This document shows positions 17,595-63,809 of a stretch of 64,000 bases of DNA, piece by piece. Every line of letters starts with the position of its first letter. The stretch's first letter is position 1. This stretch comes from Amoebidium appalachense (lineage: Eukaryota > Ichthyosporea), in assembly GCA_963693365.1 (NCBI GenBank), contig CAVNZM010000005.1, forward strand, positions 7,502,001 to 7,566,000, given 5' to 3'. Below the pieces are notes generated by a model. The model made no database searches and was not told where the DNA came from. It saw only the letters and a program-made list of their open reading frames with translations. Position numbers and translations under genes: made by a program.

Positions 17595-19699
17595 CCTCTC
17601 TCTCTCTCTCCCCCTCCCTCCCTCCCTCCCTCCCCTCCGCCTCTCCCTCTCTCCCTCCCTCCCTCCTTCACCACAACCCCCCTCTCCCCTCGTCTCTCTC
17701 CCCTCTCTCCCTTCCCCCCTCCCCGTGTGTGTTTGTGTGTGTGTGTGTATTGTCTGTGTTTGAGCGTGTGCGTGCTGGTGTGTCCAGATTTCTTTTTGGT
17801 GGTGCTCAAGTTTAACGTGTAATTGATACCGTAGGCGTGTTTAATGTCTGCCTTTGCCTGCATGCTGTGCGCACACGCAGTTGTGTCATGTGGCATGTGT
17901 CACGACAGATGAGATGTGCGGGCGGGTGGGGTGTGTGCGTGTGCGTGTGCGTGTGTGTGCGTGCGGGTGTGGTTGATTACATGCATGCACGTGGGCGCCC
18001 GAGAGAGGGTGTGTGCCAGGGACGAGGAGGGAGGGAAGGAGGGGGCTGGGGGGGGGGGGGGGGGGGGGGGGGAGGGAGGAAGGGGACGGTGAGACGGAAG
18101 TTTGCACACTCGTGTGTGCCACACATGGGAACACCGATGAGCAATAATTTTCAGAGTTGTGGCACTTGAGGGTTGGCTTGTCCCCCTTTAAGAGGGGGAG
18201 CGGTTGTGGGACGGGAGGAGAGGAGGAAGCCAATCTTTCCAGTGGTTCACCGTGGGATCCGGAGGCCCCAGCAATAATGTTCAGAGCTGTGGCACTTGAG
18301 GGTTGGCTTGTCCCCCTCTAAGAGGAGGAGAGGTGGTGGGACGGGAGGAGAGAAGGAAACCAAGCTTTCCAGAAGTTCACCGGAGGCCGGCCAGGGGCCC
18401 GAAGGACTGGCGAGTCGCGACTCTGCAGCTGGCGCCTCGGGGTCGCGCGCCTGAGCCCGAGTCACGGACTCACGCGTCGGTCACCTCGTCCGCTGCAAGC
18501 GCGACCAAAAATTTTCCAAAAACTAAACTAGTTTTGCCCCCTCTCTCAAATGTTTCCTCTTTAGGTGGCATAAGGCTGTTGTGTATTGGATGACAAAAGG
18601 CTCACGTAATCATCCTATACTATCCCCTCAGATCTGAAGAAAAGCTGCATGTCAAATTTACATGAGTTCCTTACAAACACTTAAATAAGAACATTCACTT
18701 ATAAAGTGATATCTAATATATATGAATTCATGTAGCTATTTCTATATCATATATTTGTTTGAATCAGCACAAACGTCTATAAACCACCTGTTCATGGTCA
18801 TGGTTTAATGATGGTTATGATTCCTGACTACATAATTACAAATGTAGATGGAATTTACTAAAGACCCCAATCTTGAGATCTGGATTGCCCACCAATACGT
18901 CGTGACGTAAACCCTTGGAAATGGTATGAAATCGCTTGATGACCCAGCGACTTTGACCTCCATGCACAAATGAATGAAAATGTTTCCTGAGTGATAGATT
19001 GTTAGGTTCTGTAAAAAACACGAAAAAAAGGGGTATCATGGGTGGGTTGTTTGGTGTACGGGCTGTGGGATAGTGGCAACATGAAATTATGGTGGGGAAG
19101 TGTGCTGTTTATGGTTGTGAATGGCACAGTTTGGTTAGTAGGTCTTTTTGTGTGCGACGTCCTGTATAGTCTTTCCTACTTCCATCTTGAATTTGGGGCT
19201 TCTGTCAAAGGACACATGTTTTCTAGAACAACGTAAATACTGCATTGTTTCGGTTGTCGTAAGATTCGTTAGTCATCGGTGCGACATGTGCTTGAGAGGG
19301 CGTGACAAGAAACAGAAGTGACAAGACACTATATTTTAGGGGCTCTGGTAAGTAAGCGTGCTTGGATGTTTAGTATGACGTCATGAAAGTAGTGGTGCAA
19401 TGTCATGGGGTGAAGAAATTCCTCTGCCTAGCTGCTGAAGTCTGTTTAGCTGAAGCTTTTTTGGGGAAGATTGGGGGAAACTAGACGTGGGTTTGTTCTG
19501 AACGGCAAATTTTTCTTTGACTGTTGGGAAAGGAGCTTTATGCATCTGCTGTGTGCAACTTTGACAGTCCTTTTTGTGGTTGTCAATTCATCAGGTCCTG
19601 TTTTCTCTTTCTTGCGCGTCCTCTGCCCTCAATGCCCTCTTATTCACCCCCCCCCCATCCCCCCACCCCCATCCCCCTTTTTCTCTCTTTCGCTCTCCC

Positions 19700-19752
<53 letters not shown>

Positions 19753-20147
19753 GTCCTCCTCCACCACCACCACCTCCTCCCCTCCCCCGCCCCTCCCATC
19801 TCTCCTCCCAGGCATCAAGGATGATTGTTTTATGATTTGTGATGCTTTGAGTTTTTTCTTTTCAACTTTCAAATTCCTGTAACAAGATTCCCGCTGCATA
19901 CTTTCTTCTGGCTTTATTTGAAACGAGAAAGCCTCTAGATCTGAATCACCAGCAACTTCCTTTATGATCTCCAAGTGCGCACCCTGGGTCAGTCAAAGAA
20001 TGCCACAGAAAGTGGTTCCAGCTGTTCTTGGATTGACGCCTTCTCCCCTCCCCCCCCCCCCCCCCCCCCCCCCACCTTCAACCTCGCCCCTCTCCCCCTT
20101 GCTCCTTCACAGGCCCCAAGCATACGTCCTTGGTTTCTCGGCTGCTA
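16556..20147. other. Spacer upstream of the RNF216-like start
   Basis: No supported coding exon. It holds a C-run (17126-17154), (GT)n (17284-17350, 17453-17495), CT-rich arrays (17407-17452, 17547-17640), a G-run (18049-18073), a 130-bp tandem duplication and an AT-rich part (18600-19500). An acceptor-like CTTCACAG at about 20112 suggests a 5'-UTR intron ends just before the first coding exon. Confidence 0.55.
18141..18388. repeat. Tandem duplication, period about 130 bp
   Basis: Copies start GCAATAAT at 18141 and 18271 and share TGTGGCACTTGAGGGTTGGC, the GTGGGACGGGAGGAGAG core and a CTTTCCAG...TTCACCG end, with roughly 10% differences by eye. Confidence 0.85.
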
Positions 20148-36966
<16,819 letters not shown>

Positions 36967-37316
36967 GAGGTATTTGCACTGTGGCTGAATGTGTTGGTTG
37001 TAGGTGGGTTGGGTGGAAAAACACGCGTGCGGTCTCTTGGCTCCGTGGTTTCTAAGGAGGTTATTTTTTCTTTCCGTTTGGGTCTGTGTGTGTTGGTATG
37101 TTGTACAGGTGATGTATTGAATGATTTTTTCCTTTACAGGTACCCCACTTTTTTTAAAAAAAAATTCCTTTTATCCCATTGGCTTTTAAGCTCTCTTCTT
37201 CTCTTTTTTGGTTTGTTTCTATGTTTTTCCAAATCGTTTTTTATCTTTTGCAATTGTAGGACATGGTTAAAGAAAGTGCTCTCCAGGTGATTTTTCTGTT
37301 TTTTTTTTTGTTTGTT

Positions 37317-37350
<34 letters not shown>

Positions 37351-38117
37351 TTTTTTAAGGTTCTAGGTCCTAACTCAATCGAGGCGCGCGTTGTATAGAA
37401 ATGGAATCCATTAACATTTGGTATCTGATATGTATGTATCTTACATGAAGGGGTGGTATTCGCAACCTTGGGGAGGTTTTGGCGGTGTGGGCTTATGTCA
37501 AAGTTATGAAGATGTGTATGTTTCTGTTAATGCTTTAACTTTTATGATTGATATATATGGTGCTACGCGTGACAAAATTTTCAGCACATATAGCAGGTGC
37601 CATCATCTGAGAAGGTAGTTTTATTCATACACTGCAATCTGTTTTTAAGTTTGGTGTATCTTTGCTCAAAGGGATTTGTTATGCAATTGGCTTGCCATTC
37701 AGTTGTGTGATTGTACAGTCTTACTTGTATATTTTTCTATTCGTCGCCGAGTTGGCTATTTGTGGTCCCTGCCCACTTATGATATGAAAAATATAAACCT
37801 TTGCGTGTACTTTGTTTACCGTGTCGGCAGATGGCTGGAATAATATACGTTATCTTTCCGATTGGGCGTCTGCATACGCATGTGTGCATATCCCATACCC
37901 GAAAGCTTGTGAGTGCCTTTTGGTGCCCAGGTCTGACTCCTGTTTCTCAGGATACACATATCATACATGGCTCACAATATCATTTGAAAGAGGGTCGCCG
38001 CATACTTTGCACACAACTCTAAATTCAAGGCACTTCATGTTAGATACGGGAAAAACCCAACTCGGAAATCCGAATGCTCTTCACGTGCTTATAATTACTG
38101 TACAGAACCCCCCTGTC

Positions 38118-38160
<43 letters not shown>

Positions 38161-39834
38161 TCTCCCCTCCCCACGCACACACACACACACTTTGATATTG
38201 TGTGCACACACACCCATGCACACATGTGCACACACACCCGGTTCGGCGGTTGCCTCTGGGTTCCGCCTCCTAAGCCACTCTCGAGCTCACCTCTCCTCGG
38301 AATTCTAATATTAGTTCGGTAATTAAGATTCGGAAGCCTTAGGGTTTAACTGGAGCTAGGAGAAGTTCAATTTAATGAAGGTAAAATTCCTTTTTTTCCC
38401 CTTTCTTTTCTTTCTAGATCTTTTTTTTTTTTTTTTTTTTTTTTTTTGTGGTGGTGGTGGTACCGGTGGTGGTGGTGGTGGTGGTGGTGGGTGGATGACG
38501 GGGGGGGGGGGGGGGGGGGGGTAAGCAGGCTAGTACGTGAAGCAACACAAGAAGTGACATGAGCGCTGCCGGCCAGTCGACGTTGTGGACCGGAACAGGA
38601 TATACTATTAGGCCCTGATTATCCGGCTTTGGGGGCCTCATGCAATCCGATTCGCCCCGTGCTCCAATCAATGCACTCAGTGTACATGTTGGACCCAGTT
38701 GGTGTACATGCTTGAGACTACCCACATTTCTAACCCCCCCCCCCCCCCCAAAAAAAAAAAAAAAAAAAAAAAAAAACAACAAAAAAAAACAAAACATGAA
38801 TGATGTCTGTAGGTAACCAGCTAAAATTCTCAGAGGCCCCTTGGCGGTTAGGCCAATTGATATCGGGCGCACATGAGCGAATCGAAGCAAGTGCGACTAT
38901 TATGATAATCAACCAAACTATTATAAAGCGTGTGTTACCTGCACATGCACGTGTGTGCGCAGCAAGCATAACACGACCAATATTTTGTAAACGTTTAAAT
39001 TCATGTGCACGGGCGCACAATATTAATGGTAGTATTAAAGTGCAGGGCACCTTGTGTGTGCGTCACAGTTTGTGTGCATGTGGGTGTTGAACTTTGTGCC
39101 CTTAACAGCATTCGTGTAATTAAGCAGGGGTAATTTCATGGTAGTGGTGATCATTTGCAAGTGGGTACGTAGGGAAGGGGGCCGGGTCGGCTGACTGTGT
39201 TCATTGGGTGTATACTCCATGTGTGCGTGCGTTCATGTGTGCGTGTGACACAGTGACTGTCCGTGTGTTTCAGTGCGTGTGTATACGTACGTGTTTTGAG
39301 TTTGCGCCATAAACGAAGTTTACATCTGGAAGGCAAGATTTACCCTGTGTAGTGCTCAGAGTGAAAGGTGCAGGATTCAAAAGGTGTGGTTGGGAATGGG
39401 GATGGGGAGTCCGATCGGCAGTGTGTCTGTGTGTGTGCGTGTGTGTGGTGGTGGTGGTGGTGGGGGGGGGGGATGCAACGTGTCCGCATCGGTCCTTTCA
39501 GGATTATTTTATTTTCGATACTTTCAAATCTGCAGCGGTACCAAACTAACCCTAAAGCGCATGAGCATATGACATGGGACTGCCCGTATATGAGTTTTTA
39601 TACAAACCGGGAAAATGAAACTCAAATAACCACATTCGAGCAACATCCCCCCCTAAGACTACTTCTCGGGTGCATGGGGGGGTTGGGGTGGACGAACGGA
39701 CCATACACACATATGGTGCATTGGTGATATTGTGTGTGTGGTGCAAGTGCGCAATATGGGGTGAATTTTCGACAAAAGACACGGGAGATTTGAATCTGCA
39801 TGATATATATCCAAAAAGAACGAGCAAATTGAAA
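36967..39834. other. Spacer between convergent RNF216-like and PP2A genes
   Basis: No supported gene. T-rich at 37140-37360, AT-rich to 38080, then C-run (38120-38158), T-run (38420-38447), (GGT)n and G-run (38500-38521), C-run/A-run (38736-38776). A TTTATT (AATAAA on the minus strand) at 39508-39513, 322 nt beyond the PP2A stop, is a possible poly(A) signal. Confidence 0.5.
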
Positions 39835-44383
<4,549 letters not shown>

Positions 44384-46128
44384 GGTGCCTGCTGAGCAAA
44401 AAAATGCTCAGTTACTACATTTTATGGTTTTCAAGCACAATACGCGGGAAAAACAAAACCATGTTTAATGAAGTCCAGGTTTGGCAGTGTTTGTTTCGGA
44501 TCTAAGCCATATGCACACTTGGCTTTCTTTTTGCTTAGTCCCGAGCCAGCAAGGAAAGGAAGGAAGCAGAACTGGAGGTCTCAAACCAAGAAAGCCCTTG
44601 CCAGGGCTAATATGGTGATGCAGTGAAGAGTCAACATCAGACGAAAGCAACCTATTTAGCATATATGATAAGAGCCCAGGCATGTGTCGTGCACATCTTA
44701 AGTAGATAAAAAAAACACTATGTTATTGAATGTCTCGACGTAGTTACGGCCAGGGGGGAGTGTAGTGTCATAGGCCCCACACAGCACTTGGTGTACGCCA
44801 AAAACGAAAAGGTTGTGTCTAACTAATGGAAACCATAGAAAGGGGAAGATCTGTTGAATTAAGAGACTAAAAGCGAGCTGTCCACCCAGTGACGTCGTAT
44901 GTATTCTCTCTTACATTACTTCTGTCCCTCCGTCTGGAGCCTACATCAAATCCCAATTAGCCCTGCATGACCAGTTTCCAGAAACACTTCCCTGCAACAG
45001 AGGCTGGCGCTCGGAGGGTCCAGAAGCTCAAGCATATATGCAGGTAACCTCCTTTTTGCAGCAGTGATGCGTATTATGAGAAGGTCCAAACGCAAACGCC
45101 CATGTCATAAATCATATCTGAACAAGATGGGAACGTAGCAGGACTCCAATGCACAAAGGAAGGATATCAATGCGAGCCACAGCATAACTGACTCCAGACC
45201 CCCCCCCCCCCCCCCCCCCTCCTTCTTCACCCCTTATAGTCCATACCTTCTAACAAGCACAGCACAACGGTCACGAGTTTCCTCTCCGAACCACGAACTG
45301 TGTCTTATAAGCTATCTACCATATTTTGTGCCTTACCTTTTCCAAGAGGTCTGACTAATCTGTCGGCTCACTTGTCGAATCTTCAACGAATGCCCCTCGC
45401 CGTTCTAAAAAACACCCTTGCTAGCCCAAGAGGACACCTGCTACTTAGCAGCACAGGAAGAAGGATGAAACAAGCCTCCTCTTTCACTACAACAGCCCCG
45501 TTGTTACTATTGAATCTGGATTCTAAAAATAATTGCCTAAGCCGCTTTCCACCACCCTAAATCTCAGCCAGATAGAACTCCCTGCTATTTACTCCACTGT
45601 TGGTTTTACTTGAGTCTTATGTGTTTCAAAATGAAAATGGGCTTCTTACAACCTCAGAAACAGGTGATTCCCTCCAAAAGAAAAAAAAGAAAATTTCGAA
45701 ACGGAGGCTCGTTTTGTGAAAAACTGAGGCAAACCAAAATGACCCAGGTTGGCGGGCTGAGCATGATGATACACGGCGATTACGTAGCATGATTATTAAC
45801 AAGGGGGGCAAATTTAGATCTTCATAAACGAGATGACGAAAGCCTTGCTTTCCTGAGCCTCCAATGTGATAATAATATGCATAAAAGTAATAGATAATAA
45901 ATAAACCTTTCACAAATTTAAGAGCTATGAGATTTCATAGCAGTTAAATGTTTAAAGCTATCAATAATGGATTTACACATTTGCAAAAAAGCTTTTTCCA
46001 TTTCGGCACACATGCAAGAAGTGGGCAAAGAATTTACACACCTCAGAACCGTTTGCTTAGAAGCTCTTATAAATCCGCTTAGCCAATCGTATCGGTTTAT
46101 TATTTGAGATTTGCACGTCTCCGTTTTG
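44384..46128. promoter_or_regulatory. Divergent spacer between PP2A and KDM5-like genes
   Basis: About 1.7 kb between two diverging genes, mostly free of homopolymers apart from a C-run at 45199-45218. A CRE-like TGACGTCG at 44890 lies about 500 bp upstream of the PP2A ATG. A CCAAT box at 46082 belongs to the KDM5-like promoter. No other gene is supported. Confidence 0.5.
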
Positions 46129-46136
46129 TATATAAG
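46129..46136 (+). promoter_or_regulatory. TATA box of the KDM5-like gene
   Basis: TATATAAG with a CCAAT box about 45 bp upstream (46082-46086). Transcription should start near 46160. A donor AAAAG|GTAGGT at 46231 then opens a 1.56-kb 5'-UTR intron that ends at CTCCGCAG (47789), five bases before the ATG. Confidence 0.65.
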
Positions 46137-46159
46137 ACACAGACCGGTGGGCTTTTCGT

Positions 46160-46231
46160 TGCGGGCAAACCGTTCAGTTTGCGCTACGTTCGTGGATTTG
46201 GGTGTTTTGTGAGAGCTCTACAAGGAAAAAG
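46160..46231 (+). other. Probable 5'-UTR exon of the KDM5-like gene
   Basis: Bounded by the expected start (about 30 bp after the TATA box) and the strong donor GTAGGTAA at 46232. The start position is inferred. Confidence 0.5.
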
Positions 46232-47773
46232 GTAGGTAACATGCGATGCATAATAGAAAAGGATTTGAATGGGTAAATGGAACACTAATTGGAGATGTGT
46301 GGTTGATTTTGGATTGCGAGATGAGTGTGGTGAGGTGAGTTGTCCTTGAGATGTCTTTTGAACAAGGGGTGATGGGAGTGTGGGGAGTTTGGGATGGAGC
46401 GAGGACGTGTGTCGTCTTCAAGTGGAACCTGACCTTTCCTTTCCAGCAAGCACGCGTTTCACTGGTAGAATATTAAGGAGAAGCTCTTTTAGATACCTCT
46501 CACCTTGAATTGTAATGCTGGGCAACAACAATAGCCATATGAGTGCCGTAGATATGGATTTGATGCATGTAAATGTAAATCCATAATCTCCTCTCTCTTG
46601 TGCGGATTAGCTGTAATATGACCCACAAAATCCACTTGTTACCACCTCCACGTGTTAGCAAACGACCTGTTAGCCCTTTTAGTTATTGTAAATTCATGTT
46701 TTAGCCCCTCTATGTCGCCCATATTTCACGGTTTCCCTGCTTGTGTTTGGTCGCATCCCAGGCCTGTCGAATCTTTACCTGTTGTGTGCTTGTCTCTGAA
46801 GCGATGCTGCAACCTTATTTTCTCCTAAAGATACACGTAGTTTGCCTAGAAATGTCTTCATGCAGTTGTTGTCGCTGCTAACCAATATGATTTGCTCGTT
46901 CCCGTTTCTCTTAGCCACCTTCAACAATATCGAATTTGATATATGCGGCTTGCTGCCTGCGATATGCGCATATTACTGCCCTATTTGTTTGGTTTCTCAG
47001 CCTTACTAATTTTTCTAGCCTACGTTTCTCCTAACATCTTAATTTACGTATCCTTTTACCCAGGTGAAGTGGCAGTCGGGGAGAAAGTAACAGCTGATGG
47101 GTATATTGTCATGTGCCACAACACTATGTGCGTTTTTTTGGAGGTCACCGAACAGCAAGGGCCTGTCGTCTTGCAAGCTTCTATGTAAAGTTCACAGTGC
47201 TCTAGCATATTTTATCTAATCTTAGGGATGTTCTTGTGCAACGTTTGTGTTGTTCAAGAGTCGTTGTGCTTGTTTGCTTCTTACTCGTATGCTTTGGGAA
47301 GATTTGAACAGAGCTTCTATGTGTGGATTTTCCCCAAACCGCTCTATAAGTTCATGGTATCATGAAAATGTGTATTTTTTTTTTATAATTTTGATGCCAT
47401 ATCAGGAGTTATTGATTGGATTTCCCTTGCTTGTCCTTTGAGGTTCACAAGTGGTTCCCTTTCCTTACGAATAGTGGATTTTGCCGTGCTTTTGTCGTCC
47501 TAAAGGAATGTGCACATGTCTTCGTCAAAAAAATCGAAAAATGTCAGTTACACGCACCAGCAGTTCTCTGATAATTTTACGATTCCGGGGTTTTCGTGTT
47601 TGTGTCCGTGGGAAATGTTGCCTAAATGATGTCTTTTCATGCCTTTTATTCCCTTACGGTTTTAATATCACTGCTGGGCTTTTTCGGACAACTCATCTCT
47701 ACACATCACATCACCCTCTTTTTTCGCTCAAACAACTCACCTCAAAACCATCGTAACGTTACGCTTATCCTAA

Positions 47774-59267
<11,494 letters not shown>

Positions 59268-60371
59268 GTGTGGGCAATTTTTGGATGCCATATGTATACA
59301 GGCACATTCACACACTCGCGCGGCGCGCGCGCACACACATGCACACATATACACAACACGTCATAGTTTTAATATGTAGATGATATCATTGATTGGCCCC
59401 GAGCACCCGCACACACACCTAGTTACTAGTGTCCCGCCGCGGAAGACAAATACAGTAAACGTGCAAGAGTCGGAAGTGCGTCTGATTCCTTTGAACATAG
59501 TTACAATTATATGGCAATGGTAATGTAATGTGATCACGAAGACATCACGTATACAAAACTGCAAAAGCACCCAAGTGTACCATGTTCGGAAAAGTTAGTT
59601 AACAGATGCGAGCTTTTTTTAACGTGAGCCTAACACAGTGCTTTTGCGGTTGGGCTGGATTTTTCCAGGAGCCCTTTTGGGACAGGTTTCATTCGGGTTG
59701 CATTAGTCAGCACATTCAGTTTAGCGTGGAGCCGCAGACTACACATGTTTTTTAATTTTATTTTGCGAGATGGCGAAAGCTACTTCCTTTGACTGCGGCT
59801 CGTTTCATTTCTCTGTTGATATGTGTATCGAGACCAGGTGTCTTGAGGTCGAATCTAGGGGTACATGCAATACAAATGTAATTCAGTTAGCAAGGTTCGT
59901 TACTCTCATATGTACATAGGTGTATTGTATTGTCCTTTTTGCCGTGTTTATATTTAGATTGATTGGTGTTTTCTCTTCCGGGAGGCCTTATATAAGCCCA
60001 GTAAAAATAAATTCATGTTCCATTTAGCTCTCGTCAACGATTCCCTGCTCCCTACAATTCAGCACTCTCTTGCATGTACGTGTATGAGTCTGACTGAACA
60101 GAGATGTGTGTGCGTGCATGCATACTAATATCATTCTGTGATATGTCCGGACACACAGTATCCCCCCCCCCCCCCCCCCCCCTTTAAAACCCTTGTATGT
60201 ACTTGCATTCATCAATCACAGCATATATGTGCACCGGTACCCCAACGTGCAGATCTAGAGGGTAAGGAGAGGATATGCAGTAAAAGGGGAAGAAGAGGGG
60301 GGATAGGGGGGGGGGGGATTTTCTAAATATTTATCACGGTGTCATGACTAGTATGATAGTATTGATTACGT
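59268..60371. other. Spacer between convergent KDM5-like and UNG genes
   Basis: No gene supported. AATAAA at 60006-60011 could end the KDM5-like transcript. A C-run lies at 60164-60182. Confidence 0.5.
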
Positions 60372-61887
60372 TTATGCATAGGCAACCTCTGGGGTGGCAG
60401 AAGAAGCAATCTGCACGTGTTGGTGTGATAGTGGGGCGGTAGCCTGTTGGGCCGTGACGTTGGTTTGGTCCGTCAGGACGGTGGAAGTACCGTCAACGTT
60501 AACATCCTGAGTGTGGGGCAGCGCTTATCAGACTATTTGGTTGATATGGGGCAACAGGTGAAGACTACTGAAATTATATTCAAGGAATTGGGACTGGGGG
60601 ATGGTGATGGGGTGGGGTGGGGTTGTGTGTGTGGGTGGGTGGGTGTGTGGGTGGGTGTGTGGGTGGGTGGGTGGGTGGGTGGGTGGGTGGGTGGGTGGGT
60701 GGGTGGGTGGGTGGGTGGGTGGGTGGGTGGGTGGGTGGGTGGGTGGGTGGGTGGGTGGGTGGGTGGGTGGGTGGGTGGGTGGGTGGGTGGGTGGGTGGGT
60801 GGGTGGGTGGGTGGGTGGGTGGGTGGGTGGGTGGGTGGGGTGGGTGGGGGGGGGGGTGGCGGGGGGACGGGGAGAGGGGGGCTCAAGATCCATAGATTTG
60901 TCTCCAGAGGGACGCTCATGTCAACACATAATTGTTTGCCCAACGCTTGATTAGCCGGTTTGTACACTATTTAATGTGATGTTTATTGCAGCATTCACTG
61001 TGGAAAATTTCAGATCAGTATATCTAGAGATTATCTCCCTTACTTTCCAGTACTGCCAACATACCTGCCAGTTGATGGGTGTCTTGCCCGTGCTTTTGAG
61101 ATATTCGTTAGTCTTTGAAAAATGCTTGCTCCCAAAGAACCCCCGCATCGCGGAGAGTGGGGGATGGGTGGACCCCCTGGATCACGAGGTGCTTTTTCTG
61201 TACAAAAGTGTGGGGAAAAGGGGGGTGGGGGGGGGGGAGGGGAAGGAGAAAAGGTGGGGAAGGTGGGGAGGGGGGTTAGTATTTCTACGGATAGCATTTG
61301 GAATTGGCTGATCCGGTTAAGGGGGGAGGTGGGGGGAGGGTTGAGAGGGGGGGGGGGGGGGGGGGGGGGGGGGGAGAGAAGGGGGGAGGGGGGAGAAAGC
61401 TTGAGGGGGTACATAGCAGGATGACAGAAAGGCCATGGTTCCAAACGGGCGCAACTGTGGACACACAAACATACAGCGAACACATACCACGACACACGGA
61501 CACAGACACACGACATACCCACACCGCGACAAACGGACACACACACAGCATGCAGATGCCACACACAAGACCCACAAGCAGAATTTACATGACACGCAAC
61601 CAACAGGCACCACACATAAGTGAACAAACACATATGCAAACACCCCTCCCCCCCTTCCCCCGTTACACACACACACACAACACACACACGCACATGCACA
61701 CACACACAGACACACGAGGAGCAGCACGCACACACACACGCATGCATGCACGCGCAAGCGCATCACACGCCCACGCCCACACCCACGCCCACGTGCACGC
61801 ACACGCCCACGCCCACGCGCACACGCATACGTGCACGTGCACAGGCACAGGCACATGCACATGCACATGCACATGCACACGGATACG

Positions 61888-61941
<54 letters not shown>

Positions 61942-62437
61942 ACACACACCTTGTCTATCTTGCTGCCCTTCTTCTGCGCATATGACCCCCACAGAATAAA
62001 CACCAGCCCCGAGTGCTTTTTGTTCAACGCTTCAATCACTGCATACAAACACTCGAGTCAGTTGTAAATTTCTTCTCTTTCCCCCTTCCTCCATTCTCTC
62101 CCCTTCTTCTAAACGATCGGGTAATAAACGGCTTTAATTTTTGGCCTAAATGTAATTCAAGTACGTATGTGCATCTAAGAAGGAAAAAGAAGCTAACGTA
62201 GAAGTTTTCATCATACAGGTGTGGCTCCATTTTGATTGTACATTTATGTAGGTGTATTCTATAAGAGTCCAACATAAAGTTGCCTAATGTATACATGTAA
62301 CAAGGGCCTAATACACATGTACATTTGTGGCCCAAAAATGGCATGAACTCGATTATTACGTAGGCATTGAATGGCACATGTGGGGAAGGAGTATTTGGTG
62401 GTGGTGGGAGAAAGGAAGAGAGACAACATCGCCGTTG

Positions 62438-62505
<68 letters not shown>

Positions 62506-62639
62506 TGCGCGCGCGCACGTGTTGGGGAAGGGGGGGAGGAAGAGAGATATACCTGCATCTGTGAACTGCTCCCAGCCTTTGTTGGAATGCGAGTTGGCCT
62601 CACCCTTGCGTACGGTTAGGCAGGCGTTGAGCAGGAGCA

Positions 62640-62683
<44 letters not shown>

Positions 62684-62691
62684 CGTGTGTG

Positions 62692-62725
<34 letters not shown>

Positions 62726-63353
62726 CGACAGTGCCCATGTGTATGTGTGTGTGTGTCAGCGTTCATTGATGTGCCTCAACATAGTCCTGTCGACGTCCAA
62801 ACTTATTTGACCTTTTTATAAGGGTTTTGAGCCGCACTAGAGTCGTTGAAAGCCAGATCGGTTCCCGAACAAATCAATGAGTGCGGTGCCAGCCCGAAGA
62901 GGTTAATAGTCATTAGTTACTTTAAGACACGCACCTTGCTTGGCCCATCCAATCAGATGACCGTGGCCAGGATTCTTAAAGCCCGGTATGTCTTCTGTTA
63001 GCTCCTTGTACATGTTGAGCAGGCTGTGGAGAAAGGTCATTGGTCGGTTAGAATTTCAAAGTTAAAGTTAGAGCAAATGTAGATAAGTCATGGGCGGGGC
63101 GGGGGGAAGCCGGGGGGGGCGGGGGGGGGGGGGGGGGGGGGAGGAGGGAGGAAGGGAGGCATTTATCTGTGTTTATTGGGATGTCTTTGTTTGGTAATTT
63201 CATGGTAAACAGTGTTTTGACACTTTAAAGTTTTGTTTTCGAATTCATGACTTATTTCTTTTTGGTGATCGTAAGAGAGATTGATGATGTTTTGGTGTTC
63301 GGGGAAAGCTCGACTACTCTCTCTTTCTCTATGTAGCTCAGAGTGGTGTGTGT

Positions 63354-63417
<64 letters not shown>

Positions 63418-63809
63418 GTGTGTGTGTGTGTGCGCGCGCGCGTGCGCACGCGTGCGTGCGTGTGTGTATGTGTGTATGGTTGTGTGTGTGTGGGTGTGCG
63501 TGCATGCAGGCACGTCTGTGCTTGTTTGAAGGGGGAGGATCGCAATAAATTGACGAGCAATCTTGACTAGTTTTCTGTTTCTTGAAACTTTACGGGATGG
63601 AAACGGAGGCACAAAAATTTCCACCAGCAGAAATAATCCCGGAAATAGGGCGGATGTAGAAGGAAGCACCGGGGGGGGAGGGGGGGGGGGGGAGGGAGCG
63701 GGGAGGGGGGGGGGGAGGAGGGGGGGAGAGAGGGGGGGGGGGGGGGGGGGAGGGATGGATCCCTACCTCGGTGGAATTCGGACGCCTGGCAACACGCTAA
63801 AGCAGAGCC
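60372..63809 (-). CDS. UNG: Uracil-DNA glycosylase, family 1 (5' exons outside window)
   Basis: Base-excision-repair enzyme that removes uracil from DNA. Exons in reading order: 63767-63809, 62935-63023, 62553-62642, 61950-62038, 61065-61197, and a probable last exon 60372-60506 (stop). Successive motifs match human UNG: GLCFSV..PP(S), [71 protein letters not shown] and [20 protein letters not shown]. The His of HPSP and the following leucine loop are the catalytic/flipping residues. The catalytic Asp motif (GQDPYH) must lie in an exon to the right of the window. In exon 61065-61197 a run of five C (minus strand, 61159-61163) breaks the frame within HPSP-LS; one C less restores it, so a sequence error is likely. 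The final 44-residue tail is predicted only from splice phase. Confidence 0.92.
60632..60839. repeat. (GGGT)n tetranucleotide array, about 208 bp
   Basis: About 50 near-perfect GGGT units in the last UNG intron (60507-61064). Four or more GGG tracts per 16 bp make it a strong G-quadruplex former on the plus strand, so the non-template strand of UNG is the C-rich one. Confidence 0.97.
62443..62498. repeat. (GT)n microsatellites in UNG introns
   Basis: This block is in intron 62039-62552. Others lie at 62644-62680 (directly before the 62643 acceptor on the minus strand) and at 63343-63430. (CA)n at 61885-61936 follows the 61949 donor and reads (GT)n in the transcript. Confidence 0.95.

Noticed and set aside
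46943-47188. 81-codon frame with a hydrophobic segment in the KDM5-like 5'-UTR intron
   Set aside because: No recognisable domain, no promoter of its own and AT-rich intronic context; a chance frame is likelier.
60447-60950. 167-codon frame of repeated WVGG
   Set aside because: It is the (GGGT)n array in an UNG intron.
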